Below, piece after piece: positions 33,236 through 45,874 of a stretch of 64,000 nt of DNA. How positions within the stretch are numbered: position 1 is the first letter of the stretch; each line of letters starts with the position of its first letter. The notes under the pieces are model-generated. The model worked only from the letters and a program-made list of their open reading frames with translations, ran no database searches and was not told the DNA's origin. The position numbers and the translations under genes are program-made. Origin of the DNA: Siphonodentalium dalli (lineage: Eukaryota; Mollusca; Scaphopoda; Gadilida; Siphonodentaliidae); assembly GCA_032622095.1 (NCBI GenBank), contig CP136061.1:173051107-173115106 (forward strand), read 5' to 3'.

Positions 33236-34916
33236 AAAAATGATGTGTCTAGAGTTTGCATTGATGGAAGCGGCATAACACTATCTTTATACAGCCTTAC
33301 AAGACATAGAAGTAATATTGAGTAAATAATCATAGTAATAGTCATAGATCATTACAGAATTATCTTAGTGCTGTCAGCGGCGTCCATGCTTTCGTATGCA
33401 AATCACTTGTAATTGGCGATGGAAATTTCGCTATATCTCAGGCCATCTCCAAACAATCAGCCTGAAAATTTGATTGTTGCATTCTAAGATGTGTCACGTC
33501 GTGGGCTAAAATGGACGCAAGAGTGAAAAGTTATAAACGTGCCAAAAAGCGTGACCGAGTTACACACACACCAATACACACACAGACAACAGGTTTTATA
33601 TATATATATTGATAACTGGTATTATTTTTTCCAATACATATATCAGTTTTTGCCTGCTCTATAATGGTCACAGATAAGTGAGATCTGACCATAATGTTGC
33701 GCAAGTGAGATGTTTTTCCTAAACATTTTATTATATTGATTATTTATTATAAATTGATTAAAAATTAACAATGGTCCAACGGGTTTATATCCCTCGATGC
33801 GACTTTTTCTGTTTTCAATTCGTAATTCATGCTTACGATCACATCTCACGCTGCTAGAAGTTACGATAAGTGACCGCAGCACACCTCCAGAATGCATCCA
33901 ACAGCAAAGCTGATGCAATGTGGTGCAATAACCTCTGTAATTATACTCTTACATATAAACATAGCTTTATTTAACAGAACTAAAAGTTTATAATATATAG
34001 TTTGGTGTTTCTTAATTAATTTTGAGTGCTATTTTTTACATTGTGCATGTAAACTTTAAGTAAACATCTACGCATTTCCTATCCAAAATTTCTTCTGAGG
34101 TGCAAAGATGCAAATTCATCTCTGTACAATTTTTCTCCCAGCACCATCCCATCGTCCACCTTGTCCCCTTGCTCAAATGATGATTTTTTTGTGTGCACAT
34201 TTTCCAGATGTCGCTGGGAAATTGAACAGGACTATTGGAATTTTGAAATGCTATCTCAAGTTTCATATTTTATTTTTCATCCCTAGACTTTTCTGTGATT
34301 TTGACTTCAATCCCAGAGGTTGGGTGGGTTTACTTATTATCCATATTTCATGTGTTTATACTGGTTTATATAAAGGTTTCCCCCCCCCCCCCCATGTCAT
34401 ATGTGCGCCTCTTCTAAGTTCATTCACAGTGTAACCTTTAGCTAGGTTTTATCTGGTTTAGCAGCATAAATAGTGCCTCAATTTCATTTTAATAATGGTC
34501 ACAAATCATCTTTTATTAATGCAGCCTCACCCACTGTTATTGTTTTTACGTTTTATATCGCATTCTTTCGGCTACCATTTTTTAACCTCCATTGATATGT
34601 CATGTTTGCAAAGTCAGGGTTATACATTATTGAACAGCAAACAGTGCACCATTTTCAATCTTATACCAGTAGTTGTCACCATAATTTCAAGAGATATTTA
34701 TCATTTTTAATAGCCAAACTCTGCAAAATCAGGACTGACCTTATATTACGATCTTCACCATTACCGATTCGTAAGAAGGGGCATAACTCAGTTTTTAATC
34801 ATTGAACCATGACCACATTCAAACTTGGCCTGCATATTCTCAAATGTGAACCACAAAATATAAAGAAATTCTGTTGAATTTTGTTCAAGTCACCATGCAG
34901 ACAACACGAACAGTAA
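33236..34916. other. no recognisable gene; simple repeats
   Basis: ACACAC and (TA)n tracts at 33563-33612 end a short repeat, and a C-run at 34380-34393 is present. AAGGGGCATAACTCAG and TGACC...AACTTGGCCTG near 34775-34830 look like a degenerate family R piece. No gene is supported. Confidence 0.4.
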
Positions 34917-36040
34917 AATGAAAGTGTCAATGACACTGTAGTTCAACATGGAAAGGGAATAATTTAATGTATTACAGTCACTGGAGCGATTAGGAATGTG
35001 GATAGTTGAATGTCTAATACTAGTTTATAGACATGAAGAGAAAAGTAAAATCCAAGATGGCTGCTGGCAGCCATGTTTTCGGCCGAATGATCCCAAAATG
35101 AGTCGTCCCCATCTACATGTCATCGTTAACATCCATGACAAATTTTATGACGGGCTAAAGAATTTAGTCATACAAAGAGCAAAATACAAGATGGCTGCTG
35201 GCGGCCATGTTTTTTGGCTGAATGATCCCAAAATGACTCGTCCCCATCTACATGTCATTATTAACATTCATGACAAATTTTATGATGATCAGACTAAAGG
35301 TACGACATGTAGCCCGTGCTAAAGAATTTAGTCATACAAAGAGTAAAATCCAAGATGGCTGCTGGCGGCCATGTTTTCGGCCAAATGACCCCAAAATGAG
35401 TCGTTCCCATCTACATGTCATCGTTAACATCCATGACAAATTTTATGACGATCAGACTAAAGGTACGACCTGTAGCCCATGCTAAAGAATTTAGTCATAC
35501 AAAGAGTAAAATTTAAGATGGCTGCTGGCGGCCATGTTTTTTGGCCAAATGACCCCAAAATTACTCATTCCCATCTACATGTCAATATTAACATCCATGA
35601 CAAATTTCATGATGATCAGACGAACAGTACAACCTGTGGCCCATGCTAATGGATAAATTTTGAAATCCAAGATGGCCTCTGGTGGCCATGTTTTTTGTCC
35701 GAATGACCCCAAAATGACTCGTTCCCATTTACATTCCAATTTCAACAGCCATGACAAATTTTATGATGATCAAACTAAAGGTTCGACCTGGCAGCCATGT
35801 TTTCGGCCGAATGACCCCAAAATGAGTCGTTCCCATCTACATGTCATCGTTAACATCCATGACAAATTTTATGACGGGCTAAAGAATTTAGTCATACAAA
35901 GAGTAAAATCCAAGATGGCCGCTGGCGGCCATGTTTTTTGTCCGATTGACCCCAAAATGACTCGTTCCCATCTACATTCCAATTTCAACAGCCATGACAA
36001 ATTTTATGATGATCAGACTAAAGGTACGACCTGTGTGCGT
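34917..36040 (+). repeat. family P copy, 3' end missing
   Basis: Intact 5' end (ATGAAAGTGTCAATGACACTGTAG, with the small hairpin AGTGTC/GACACT), the spacer GGAATGTGGATAGTTGAATG, then about seven core units. It stops within a unit at GGTACGACCTGTGTGCG without microsatellite or hairpin. Confidence 0.75.
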
Positions 36041-37425
36041 GTGGGATGCATCGTTTGATCTTTTAGAAAGGAGTCGAGACCGATTGCACAAAAATATGTT
36101 GTGGAGACTCGAGATCCAATATAAGATGCATTGATAGCAACCCCACTCTTCAGAACACTTTCAGAAGTGCTCATTATGAAGTTTGAATCAGTTAATGAGC
36201 TTTTATCAAGGAGTAATAATACCATACATTACTAAGCATGTAATTTTAGTTCCTTCACTCCAAAGTGAGAGGTCTCAACATCACCCAATGTTCACCTACA
36301 TCTAGGCACATAATGTCAAGCAGATCTGCGCTGTCTGCGGATATAAATACATTGAACTTGATTCAATATTCATGAGATATCAAGAGGACCGGTGCTGTCC
36401 GATTACTTGTGAATAGACATTCAACAGCTCATCCAAAGCTTCAACTTACAATGCCTCAAGAAGGACCAGGGCTGTCCTATCGCATTCAAATACACCTCTA
36501 GTACAATTATAATAGTCAGAACGACAAGTGTCAAATGGTCAAATATATACACGCTCACGATATTCATAAAAGGATTTTCTACCCTCAAGAGCCAGTGCTG
36601 CTATCCTGAATGCTATCAATACTTATTTGATCTCAGTACATGACTATACTGATATTACTACTTATTTCAGCATTACAGTTGCTTCTATGCTATTCTAATA
36701 TATCAGTCCACAATTGTTTCCATAACTGATGATTACACATTACAATCTCATTGATTACTAGTACATTTCCATGATTATTATCTCATGCTCACTTCTATAA
36801 TCATTTACTTGACCGCTATTGATGTCCGAGCTACATCAATATGATATTCACATGCATAACCTAATTTATCATTGTCCACCATTAAAGAGCATCCGGAATA
36901 CTACATGCAGACTATGAGTTGTTTCATCACCCTCTGACCCTAGTTACCTCAAGCAGGCAAGCTCCCTACCATTAGTAATTGAGAATTCCCCATCTCAAGT
37001 ATCTCGTAAAGGAAATCGTAATGGAACCATTCCATACTACAGAAATCCATAATAGAGGTAACAATTAACCTCATGATATATGCATCACAGACTAACTTAA
37101 TATCTCCCAACAGACCATTATTGGGTCGCAATTGCATCGTTTAATTCACTGCAACCAAGAAGTGAGCGATGCTGTATCAATGCATTCACACTTCATTGTA
37201 TTGTAAAGTCTTATACATAATTGCCATACTGTGTAGTTTTACAGAATAACAACATGGAATATCAGGCATACACATATTACAATCAAGTCTGTTTCAAGAA
37301 AGTTTTGCATATACAACATATTCAAACCGATCTGATTCGTTTCAGTAAATAAAAAGTCACTGACAAACTCGAAAGTGTGATGGAAATGCTTATTATATTT
37401 GATCTAATATCAAGACTAGACAATT
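36041..37425. other. no recognisable feature
   Basis: The longest stretch in the middle of the window free of the named repeat families. No open frame above chance, no RNA gene recognised. Confidence 0.4.
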
Positions 37426-37427
37426 AC

Positions 37428-37815
37428 GGCCATGATTCGTTCCCATCTACATCTCAATGTCAACAACGATGACAAATTTCACAATGATCTGACCAAAGTT
37501 ACGACTTGTTCCACGTGCCAAATGATTTAGTCGTGCAAAGAGTAAAATGACCCCATAATGACTCGTTCCCATCTACATGTCAATATGAACATCCATGACA
37601 AATTTCATAATGATCAGACGAACAGTACAACCAGTAGCCCATGCTAATGGATTAAATTTGAATTTTTGCCGAAATTACCTCAAAATGACTCGTTCCCATC
37701 TACATGTCAATGTCAACAGCTATGACAAATTTCATAATGATCTGACCAAAGGTATGTCCTGTAGCTAGTGCTAAAGGAAATTGTTGACAGACTCACACAC
37801 TCACACACACACACG
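37428..37815 (+). repeat. family P fragment (3' part)
   Basis: Two and a half core units (GATTCGTTCCCATCTACATC ...), then GTGCTAAAGGAAATTGTTGAC and an ACAC tract at 37791-37815. The hairpin end is absent. Confidence 0.65.
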
Positions 37816-38017
37816 TTTGTATTACCATCCCAATGAGGTATCAAACTCTATAACTATCAACCGAGGTCTACCCTTTCTGTGGTAGTTAGAGACCAACAGG
37901 CATCATAATCGTGTAGTTTTATCGGTCCCTTTACAGAAGACCACAAATCATTATACAGCAGCAAACACTGCACCATCATTATGAGGTAAATTAATAACCT
38001 GCCCATTTTCCATATAT

Positions 38018-40242
38018 GAAAGTGTCAATGACACTGTAGCTCAACTTGGAAAGGAAATAATTTAATGTGTTACTGTCGATGGAGTTATTAGGAATGTGGA
38101 AAGTTGAATGTCTAATACTAGTTTATCAACATGAAGAGATATATATATACATGTATATAAAAGTAAAATCTAAGATGGTTGCTGGCGGCTATGTTTTCCA
38201 ACAATTCAAAAACATTTGATATCTTTAGTCATGCAAAGAGTAGAATCCAAAATGGCCACTGGCAGCCATGTTTTAATGCCGAATAACCCCAAAATGACTC
38301 GTTCCCATCAACATTTCAACAGCCATGACAAATTTTATGATGATCAGACTAAATGTATGACCTGTAGCCCATGCTAAAGGATTTAGTCATACAAAGAGTA
38401 AAATCTAAGATGGCTGCCGGTGGCCATGTTTTTTGGCCGAATGACCCCAAAATAACTCGTTCCCATCTACAAGTCAATATTAACACCCACGACAAATGTC
38501 ATGATGATCAGATGAACAGTACGACCTGTAGCCCGTGCTAATGGATTGAATTATGAAATCCAAAATGGCCACTGGCAGCCAAGTTTTTTTTCCGAATGAC
38601 CCCAAAATGACTCGTTCCCATCTACATTCCAATTTCAACAGCCATGACAAATTGTATGATGATCAGACTAAAGGTACGACCTGTAGCCCGTGCTAAAGAA
38701 TTTAGTCATACAAAGAGTAAAATCCAAGATGGCTGCTGGCGGCCATGTTTTTTGGCCGAATGACCCCAAAATAACTCGTTCCCATCTACAAGTCAATATT
38801 AACACCCACGACAAATGTCATGATGATGAGATGAACAGTACGACCTGTGGCCCGTACTAATGCATTAAATTTTGAAATCCACGATGGCCGCTGGTGGCCA
38901 TGTTTTTTGTCCGAATGACCCCAAAATGACTCGTTCCCATCTGCATTCCAATTCCAACAGCCATGACAAATTTCATGATGATCAGACTAAAGGTACGACC
39001 TGTAGCCCGTGCTAAAGGATTTAGTCATACAAAGAGTAAAATCCAAAATGGCTGCTGGTGGCCATGTTTTTTGGCCGAACCAGGCTTGTCAAAGTACCGC
39101 CGGTAACTTTTCAGAATTTAGTCGGAAATATGGCTTGTTGCCATTCATCGGAAAGCTCTCACTGTGCGTTGGAACCGCGGTACCGGTACCGGTACTGGTG
39201 TTGTATAGTTTATTCCACTACATATCACACATTTAAAAGAGTATATTCTAATGTGGTAATTACTGGTAATGTATGGCACTTTGTGCCAGTTTTTGGTGAT
39301 TGTTGTGGATGACAAATACAACCATGTATCCTAATGCACGTATGCCACAGCAGCCACACATACATGCATTAGTATAGTCTGAAATAGTTGGATTTATCAC
39401 CCACAACAATCACCTAAAATGTGCCATAATTTAGGCAGCCTGATAGGTGTTAGAACTTTTATGTTTAGGGCTTCAGACGCTCAAATACATACATCAGAAA
39501 GATGGGTATATATGACAATTTAAACTGAAATAAATTTTATGTACCTGCATGGCTGCAATCCCCAACTGTAAGTTATAATGTAACACATATTGAGTAAATG
39601 GCACATATATACATTGTTGAATAAAATGATAACAGCTTCAAGAATCGGCATCCGCCGCCGCGTGCTTGATCCGTTGACACATAGTAGCATACCATAATGC
39701 AAGCGGCAGTTGCGGCACACTTAAAAGAGCAAAGTTCCTTCAATTTTAATCGATCAATACTGATCTATTTACTGTTTTTGGCGAGTACCGAGAACCGTCG
39801 GTACTGAGTATCAGAACCGGTACCGTTGAAACGGCCAAGTACTGCCGGTACCGGTACCGGTACCGGTACCGGTTGACAAGCCTGGGCCGAACAACCCCAA
39901 AATTACTCGTTCCCATCTACATGTCAATATTAACATCCATGACAAATTTCATGATGATCAGACGAACAGTACGGCCTATAGCCTGTGCTAATGGATTGAA
40001 TATTGAAATCCAAGATGGCCACTGGTGGCCATGTTTTTTTCCCGAATGAACCCAAAATGACTCGTTCCCATCTACATGTCAATGTCAACAGCCATGACAA
40101 ATTTTATAATGATCCGACCAAAGGTACGACCTGTAGCCTGTGCTAAAGGAAATTGTTGACGCATCACACATGCACACACACACACACATGGACGACGGAT
40201 ACCAAGCCATGGCAATAGCTCAAACTTTACAAAGTAAAGTTG
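38018..40242 (+). repeat. family P copy interrupted by a hAT-like element
   Basis: Intact 5' end at 38018 and intact 3' hairpin ending near 40247 (TAGCTCAAACTTTAC, AAA, GTAAAGTTGAGCTA). About nine core units. The unit at 39040-39080 breaks at GGCCGAAC and resumes at 39885 with GGCCGAACAACCCC. Confidence 0.8.
39081..39884. mobile_element. 804-bp non-autonomous hAT-like element
   Basis: Ends CAGGCTTGTCAA and TTGACAAGCCTG (12-bp perfect inverted repeats). The 8 bases GGCCGAAC are duplicated on both sides (39073-39080 and 39885-39892), and the uninterrupted repeat unit contains GGCCGAAC only once. The subterminal zones are built from CGGTAC units (39172-39198 and 39846-39873), which are self-complementary. 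No transposase. hAT is inferred from the 8-bp duplication and CAGG end. Confidence 0.85.
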
Positions 40243-40539
40243 AGCTAATAAAGGGGTGACATACAGAGGTAGTATAGCATCCTTGTGTGTACCATCCTTA
40301 CGAGGTAAATTCAAAACAACACACTTTTTACCATATAAAGGGCAATGTGACATACAGAGGTAGCTGATTTTAATGAACAATTTACTGATTGAGGTAACTT
40401 TGTGAATACAGAGTTTGTGAGCTCTGCATAGTTGGAATGTGAATTGGTCTTCAACAACCTTGTATCTCGGCTTTATAATTCTGTTTCTAGTCCGGTAAAA
40501 ATACGCCAAATATAGGCAGAACCTATAATTAACATAACA

Positions 40540-40840
40540 ACTCTGCTAATTGGATTAAAACAGTCACTGGGCATATCATTTTTGCGAATATTTTCATAAC
40601 ATGCCATTTTTCTGCCAAATTAGGGATCCCCACTGTTCTAATTGGATTAAAACAGTCACTGGGAATATCAATTTTGCAATTATTAATTGTGATAACATGC
40701 CATGTTTCTGCCAAATTATGGGGACCCCACTGTTCTAATTGGATTAAAACAGTCACTGGGCATATAAATTTAGCAAATATTGTGATAACATGCCATGTTT
40801 CTGTCAAGGTCCCCTCTGTGCCAATTGGATTAAACAAGAC
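40540..40840 (+). repeat. tandem repeat, ~105-bp unit, about 3 copies
   Basis: Units share CTAATTGGATTAAAACAGTC, ACTGGGCATAT, ATAACATGCCAT and TTTCTGCCAAATTA. A diverged relative with the same phrases is at 45875-46080. No coding content. Confidence 0.7.
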
Positions 40841-40844
40841 AGTC

Positions 40845-40943
40845 AATGACTGTGGGGTCGCTCACCAGACTGCAAAGACTGATAAGACTGGGACTCTGGA
40901 GACCACAACAGTCAGAACTTTTCATAATCACTTTAAAAGAAGT
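40845..40943 (+). repeat. dispersed repeat, second copy of 1195-1290
   Basis: Same sequence as at 1200-1280 from GACTGTGGGGTCGCTCACCAG to CACTTTAAAAGAA, with TGCAAAGACTGATAAGAC inserted. In both places it lies just upstream of Q-type material. Confidence 0.6.
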
Positions 40944-40979
40944 AGATATCTAAAGAGTTAAATCTAAAACAAAAAATTT

Positions 40980-41500
40980 GGAGTTATGTCCCTGGCCCCG
41001 CCCACATTTGACCCAGTGACCTGATTTGAACAAATCTGAACCCCAGTCACCCAAGGATCCTTCATACCAAATATGAACCCATATAGCCTGATGGTATTTG
41101 AGAAGAAGTCACTTTAAGAATACTATGGAGGGAAAGAGTTATGGCCCTGGCTTCGCAACTATTTCAAGTGAACTCATTCGAACAAATCTGAATGTGAGTC
41201 ACCTAGGGAACATCCACACCAAATATGAAACCATTCGGTCTTATTGTTCTGAAGATGTTTAAAAGAATTACTATGGTGGGAAAGAGTTATGGCCCTGGCT
41301 TCGCAACTATTTGACCCAGTGACCGCATTTGAACAAATCTGAATGAGAATCACCTAGGGAATATCCACACCAAATATGAACCCATTTGGTCTTATGGTTC
41401 CAGAGTAGATGTTCAAATAATTGTTGTCGGACGGATGGATGGACAGACGATGGACGGACGAGGAGTGATGACTATAGCTCCACCGGAGCACGGGTAGGGT
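40980..41500 (+). repeat. family Q copy
   Basis: GTTATGTCCCTGGCCCCGCC, sub-units as in 2740-3283, a GACGGA microsatellite, GAGGAGTGATGACTATAGC and TCCACCGGAGCACGGG; the last hairpin arm is lost. Confidence 0.65.
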
Positions 41501-41619
41501 GGCTGGTTGGTAATTAAATCTCTTATCTCCGCCCCTATTTGAACAAACGTTATCCCCATCTATGAGATCCATTCATTTGGTAATTTCAGACATTAGATTT
41601 TAAGAGTTGAACTGAACTG

Positions 41620-41940
41620 ATTTTCCTAAAATGACCAAATCTGAAAAAATCTAAACCCCAGTCACCGAAGGACCATCCATACCAAACATAATCTAAATAG
41701 TCCAGATGGTTCTTGAGAAGAAATTGTTTTAAGAATTACTATGGAAGGAAAGAGTTATGGCCCTGACTTCTCACCTATTTGACCTGATGAACTCATTTGA
41801 ACAAATCTGAATGTGAGTCACCTGGGGGACATCCACACCTAAATATATAAACCCATTTGGTCTTTAATATGTATCTGGAGAAGAAAACAATTGATGGACG
41901 GATAGAGACATAATGACAGATGGATGGATGGGAGAACAGT
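41620..41940 (+). repeat. family Q copy, partial
   Basis: CCCAGTCACCGAAGGACCATCC, ATGGTTCTTGAGAAGAA, GGCCCTGACTTCTCACCTATT and a GATGGACGGATAGA tail. No terminal hairpin. Confidence 0.55.
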
Positions 41941-42058
41941 TTGACATAGAGACTGACAAATTCAATCCAATATCCCCCCCCCCCAAGTTTTCTTTCAAAA
42001 TCAGGGTATAATGAGTTCAACTGGATACTGGTGGTTAAGAACATAATATTCGAACAGA

Positions 42059-43617
42059 CAAGCCTGAACAAATTGTCTGACATTTGCAGAATGAGGTCCC
42101 CAAAGGGTGAATTTAATGACACAATCCTGCAATGCGGGCTAGCATCACCAAATTCACCCTCTGGGGACCTCATTCTGTGTAGGCCTCAACTGCTATGGGA
42201 GACATAGCATTAGATTGAAGTTCTCCAGTTAAAGTTGGTGATGTGCACCCATTGGCCACCTCAATTATGCATTTTATATTCACAAATTAGGGGATATAGA
42301 AACTAAACATAAGGGCTAAAGTAAGTAAAAATGTCAATTTAAGTGCCTATATACTTCCCAGAAGATGAGGCCTAAGCAGAATGAGGACCCTGGCTAGTGT
42401 ATTTGGTGATGCTAGACTGCTGTGCAGGGTAGCATAACTAAATTCACCCTCTGGGGACCTCATTCTGCAAATGCCAGATAGAAGACAAATTTAATCCAAT
42501 ATATACCCCCCCCCATTTTTCTTTGAATATTAGTCGTATGATTTCATCTGGATAAGTGGTGATTAAAACAATAATATGAAATGGCCAAACCTAAATTTAG
42601 TATGTCTGACATTTGCAGAATTAGGTTCCAAAAATGTGGATTTAATGACAATATTCTGTAAGGCAGGCTAGCATCACCAAATTCATCCTCAATCTGATTA
42701 GGCCTCAATGGCCAATAAAACCAAGGAACAGATTGAAGTCCTACAGTTGAAGTTGGTGATACACACCCATTGAGCACCTCAATTATGCATTTTATCTTCT
42801 GCAAATTAGGGGGACATTGAAACTGAACAGGTGGAAAAAAGTGACTAAATCAATGAAGTCCTACAGTTGAAGTTGGTGATACACACCCATTGAGCACCTC
42901 AATTATGCATTTTATCTTCTGCAAATTAGGGGGACATTGAAACTGAACAGGTGGAAAAAGTGACTAAATCAAACTGTCAATTTGATACTTAGGATACTTC
43001 CCAGAAGATGAGGACTAAGCAGAATTAGGTCCCTGGCGGGTGTATTTGGTGATGCTAGCATGCTGTATGGGGTAGCAACACTAAATTCACCATCTGGGGA
43101 CCTCACTATGTAAATGTCAGACACACTATTTCCAGACTTGAAGAAATCAAAGCCATTCACAGTATCATTGAATGTCAGTCATCACCTAACATTGAATGGA
43201 AGCACCAGTTTGTTGTTAAATTGCTACAGATATGTTTAGATTAGAATAATACATGTCATCTGGCCAGTTTATATAATTAATGACCTGTACCTTTACAGAT
43301 ATATATGCCTCTGTGGTGAGAAGAGGTATTAAATTGAGAGGTGATATGGCTTGGAAGGGATGTTGGTTGATGGCAGGGTTGAGCCTGGGCCATGTGGGAG
43401 GGGGTGGGTGGGGGAGGGTGGAATGTTTCCATAATTTCATTAAAGAGTAAAGTTTCATAACTCTGCAGATGTTATATATAATGGTGTCACTTTTTTCAAA
43501 TGTTTAAAAAAAATTGTCCCAGAAGATGAGGCCTAAGCAGAATAAGGGGTAGCAACACTAAATTCACCATCTGGGGACTTCATTCTGCAAATGTCAGACA
43601 CACTATGTCCAGGCTTG
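42059..43617. mobile_element. cluster of hAT-like MITE copies related to 28656-28909
   Basis: A CAAGCCTGAAC end at 42059 and TCCAG(A/G)CTTG ends at 43140 and 43617 enclose several internal motifs of the 254-bp palindromic element: TGTCTGACATTTGCAGAATG, GCTAGCATCACCAAATTCAC and CTCTGGGGACCTCATTCTG. These repeat about every 300-500 bases, so several copies or a rearranged longer relative lie here. No target duplication could be assigned. Confidence 0.55.
42734..42972 (+). repeat. near-perfect 120-bp tandem duplication
   Basis: TGAAGTCCTACAGTTGAAG to GACTAAATCAA occurs at 42734-42853 and again from 42854, differing only by one A in an A-run by eye. It lies inside the hAT-like cluster. Confidence 0.8.
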
Positions 43618-43852
43618 GATAAATGAACAATGGACTATTCATTGTAGACTGGTAGAATAGTTGTTTAGCTAATGTCATGTCATGTAATGACAGATGGCAA
43701 ACTGGTCTGAAGCAAGCAGTCTGAAGCAAGAATATCGGGTGACCACACTATGATAAATTGGCTTTTTCAATAATGCAGGCTTCAGTGTTCTCTTAAAAAT
43801 TAATAGTGCATAGCAAAGAGGTCTGAATTATAAAGGGCCATAACTCTGTTAA

Positions 43853-45039
43853 CTCTTTGATTGCCAGGGGCCGATATTATCGGCCCAAATATCCGGTTGG
43901 TAAATTGCCAGGGCCGATAATATCGGCCATAATTGTAACCGTAATTATTTTGATCACAACTGTATGACAATAATAAAAAAGTTTTTCAAGTTTAATAAAA
44001 TTATTGTTTTAATTGTTTCTAATTAAATTCTGCAGTATATATCTGATTTTTAATCCTTTTAAAGACGTTTGAAAATTAAAATAATGAAATAAGTTTGTAA
44101 ATAAAATGTAAGATCCGCAGTCGGAACTCCAAAATGGCCGACAATTTCAGAAAAATATGTTTAGACAATTATTTATATGAAAGATCTGCATTTTACCAAT
44201 GCATTAACTAATTTAAACATGATAGTATGACAACCTGACATTACAATAAAGATTATGTGTACTTTAGATTGTTTTATTAGTTTTTTTAATAGTCAAAATT
44301 GCCGTTTTTGCTGAATGAATCACCTATTTTTCAAGGTAAAAACGTAATTAATTAAAACAAACAGCGTGATTATAAACTCCCACAGGCCCCAGCGTGCCTC
44401 CGTGACAGTTTAGACCACATGCATATGTGTCATTTTTGTTATTTTATTTATAGCACAATGATGATAAGCTTGTAGTTAGAGATTTAATTATATATCACAA
44501 TTTTTGTTTTGTTTTTTTGACAGTCAAAATTGCCATTTTCCTCAATTAAAAAACCTAGCTATTTACGTAGTAAACTGTCGCAACTAAAGTCTAAATCGGC
44601 TCCTGCATTGTGTAGCTCCTCACATATGGTCCAGCTATACCAGAACTAGACCCTAATTTACTCTTACAAGTTTTTTAAATGAGAAAGACAGTAGAAAGAT
44701 TTATCAGATCATCATCGTTGGAATACTGTCTCAGAAAACCAATATTGAATATAGCAGGTTGTGGGCCATTTTTCAATTGGATTATTGCAAAAAAATCCTT
44801 ATTTGGAGTTATTTCCCTTGGGTGACAAGGAGTTATGCCCCTTAATTGTCGTGAATATTCTTCGGCAAAATATTCACCCGCAATTCTTTGGCTAATCACC
44901 TACATACATGTCCTTGATATTTGAAACATTATTTCATAAGAAGAAGACTATTATTGTATCATACTTTTCCACAATAAAATCAGTTTTCTCATAAATTCTC
45001 TGGCAATTTAGGTGTAAAATTAGCTCGGCAACGAAAGAG
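43853..45039. mobile_element. 1.19-kb piggyBac-like TTAA element, non-autonomous
   Basis: Ends CTCTTTGATTGCC and GGCAACGAAAGAG, with TTAA at 43849-43852 and 45040-45043. A near-perfect palindrome GGGCCGATATTATCGGCC starts about 17 bases in, with a second GCCGATAATATCGGC at 43914-43929. TTAA targets with a CTCTTT-(N)-TGCC end plus a palindromic GATAT core are what I associate with piggyBac-like elements. It interrupts family R: the flanks ...CATAACTCTG and ATCGGATCAAAC are close together at 47845-47875. No transposase is seen. Confidence 0.7.
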
Positions 45040-45239
45040 TTAAAATATATCGGATCAAACCCATATTTGAACTTGATCTGTATATAAGTGTCAAAAATTC
45101 ATATACCAAATTTGGTGTTGATCAGATGAAAAATGTTTGAGTAATCCTGTCTTGGATAAATTCTATATCAAAACAAGAGTGGAAGGGGTTAAATAAACAA
45201 TACCAAAATCCATACAGATGAAGAACATGCTAAGAAAAA

Positions 45240-45870
45240 TCTAGGTAAGAAATATGAGGCTGTGATGTGTCCTAAACAAAAATTAAAGGTCAAAATGCAA
45301 AAATATATTTATTTTTTTTTAAAGTTATGTCCCTGGCTCTGCCCCTATTTGACCCAGTGACCCCATTTGAACAAATCTGAACCCCAGTCACCCAAGGTAT
45401 CTATGTACCAAATATAAGCTAAATCGGCCAAATATTTTTTTAGAAGAAGTCATTGTAAGAATTACTATGAGTTATGGCCCTGGTTTCTCAACTAATTCAC
45501 CGGGTGACCTCATTTGAACAAATCTGAACACCAGTGACCCAAGGACCCTCCATACCAAATATTAGCTAAATCGGCCCAATGGTTCTGAACAAGAAGTCGT
45601 TGTAAGAATTACTATGGAGGAATAGAGTTATGGCCCTGGCTTCGCAACTATTTGACCCAGTGACTTCATTTGAACAAATCTGAATGAGAGTCACCTAGGG
45701 AACGTCCACACCAAATATGAACCAATACGGTATGATGGTTTCAGAGGAGAAGATGTTTTTTTTAAAGTTTGACGGACGGACAGACGGACAGACAGACGGA
45801 CAGACAGACGGACGACGGACGAGGAGTGATGACTATAGCTCCACCGGAGACTTTGTCTCAGGTGAGCTAA
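45240..45870 (+). repeat. family Q copy with complete hairpin
   Basis: It closely parallels 2700-3283 (including CCTAAACAAAAATTAAAGGTC and the A/T tract before GTTATGTCCCTGGCTCTGCC). It ends with a GACGGACAGACG microsatellite and TAGCTCCACCGGAGAC, TTTGTCTCAGGTGAGCTA. Confidence 0.7.
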
Positions 45871-45874
45871 AAAG

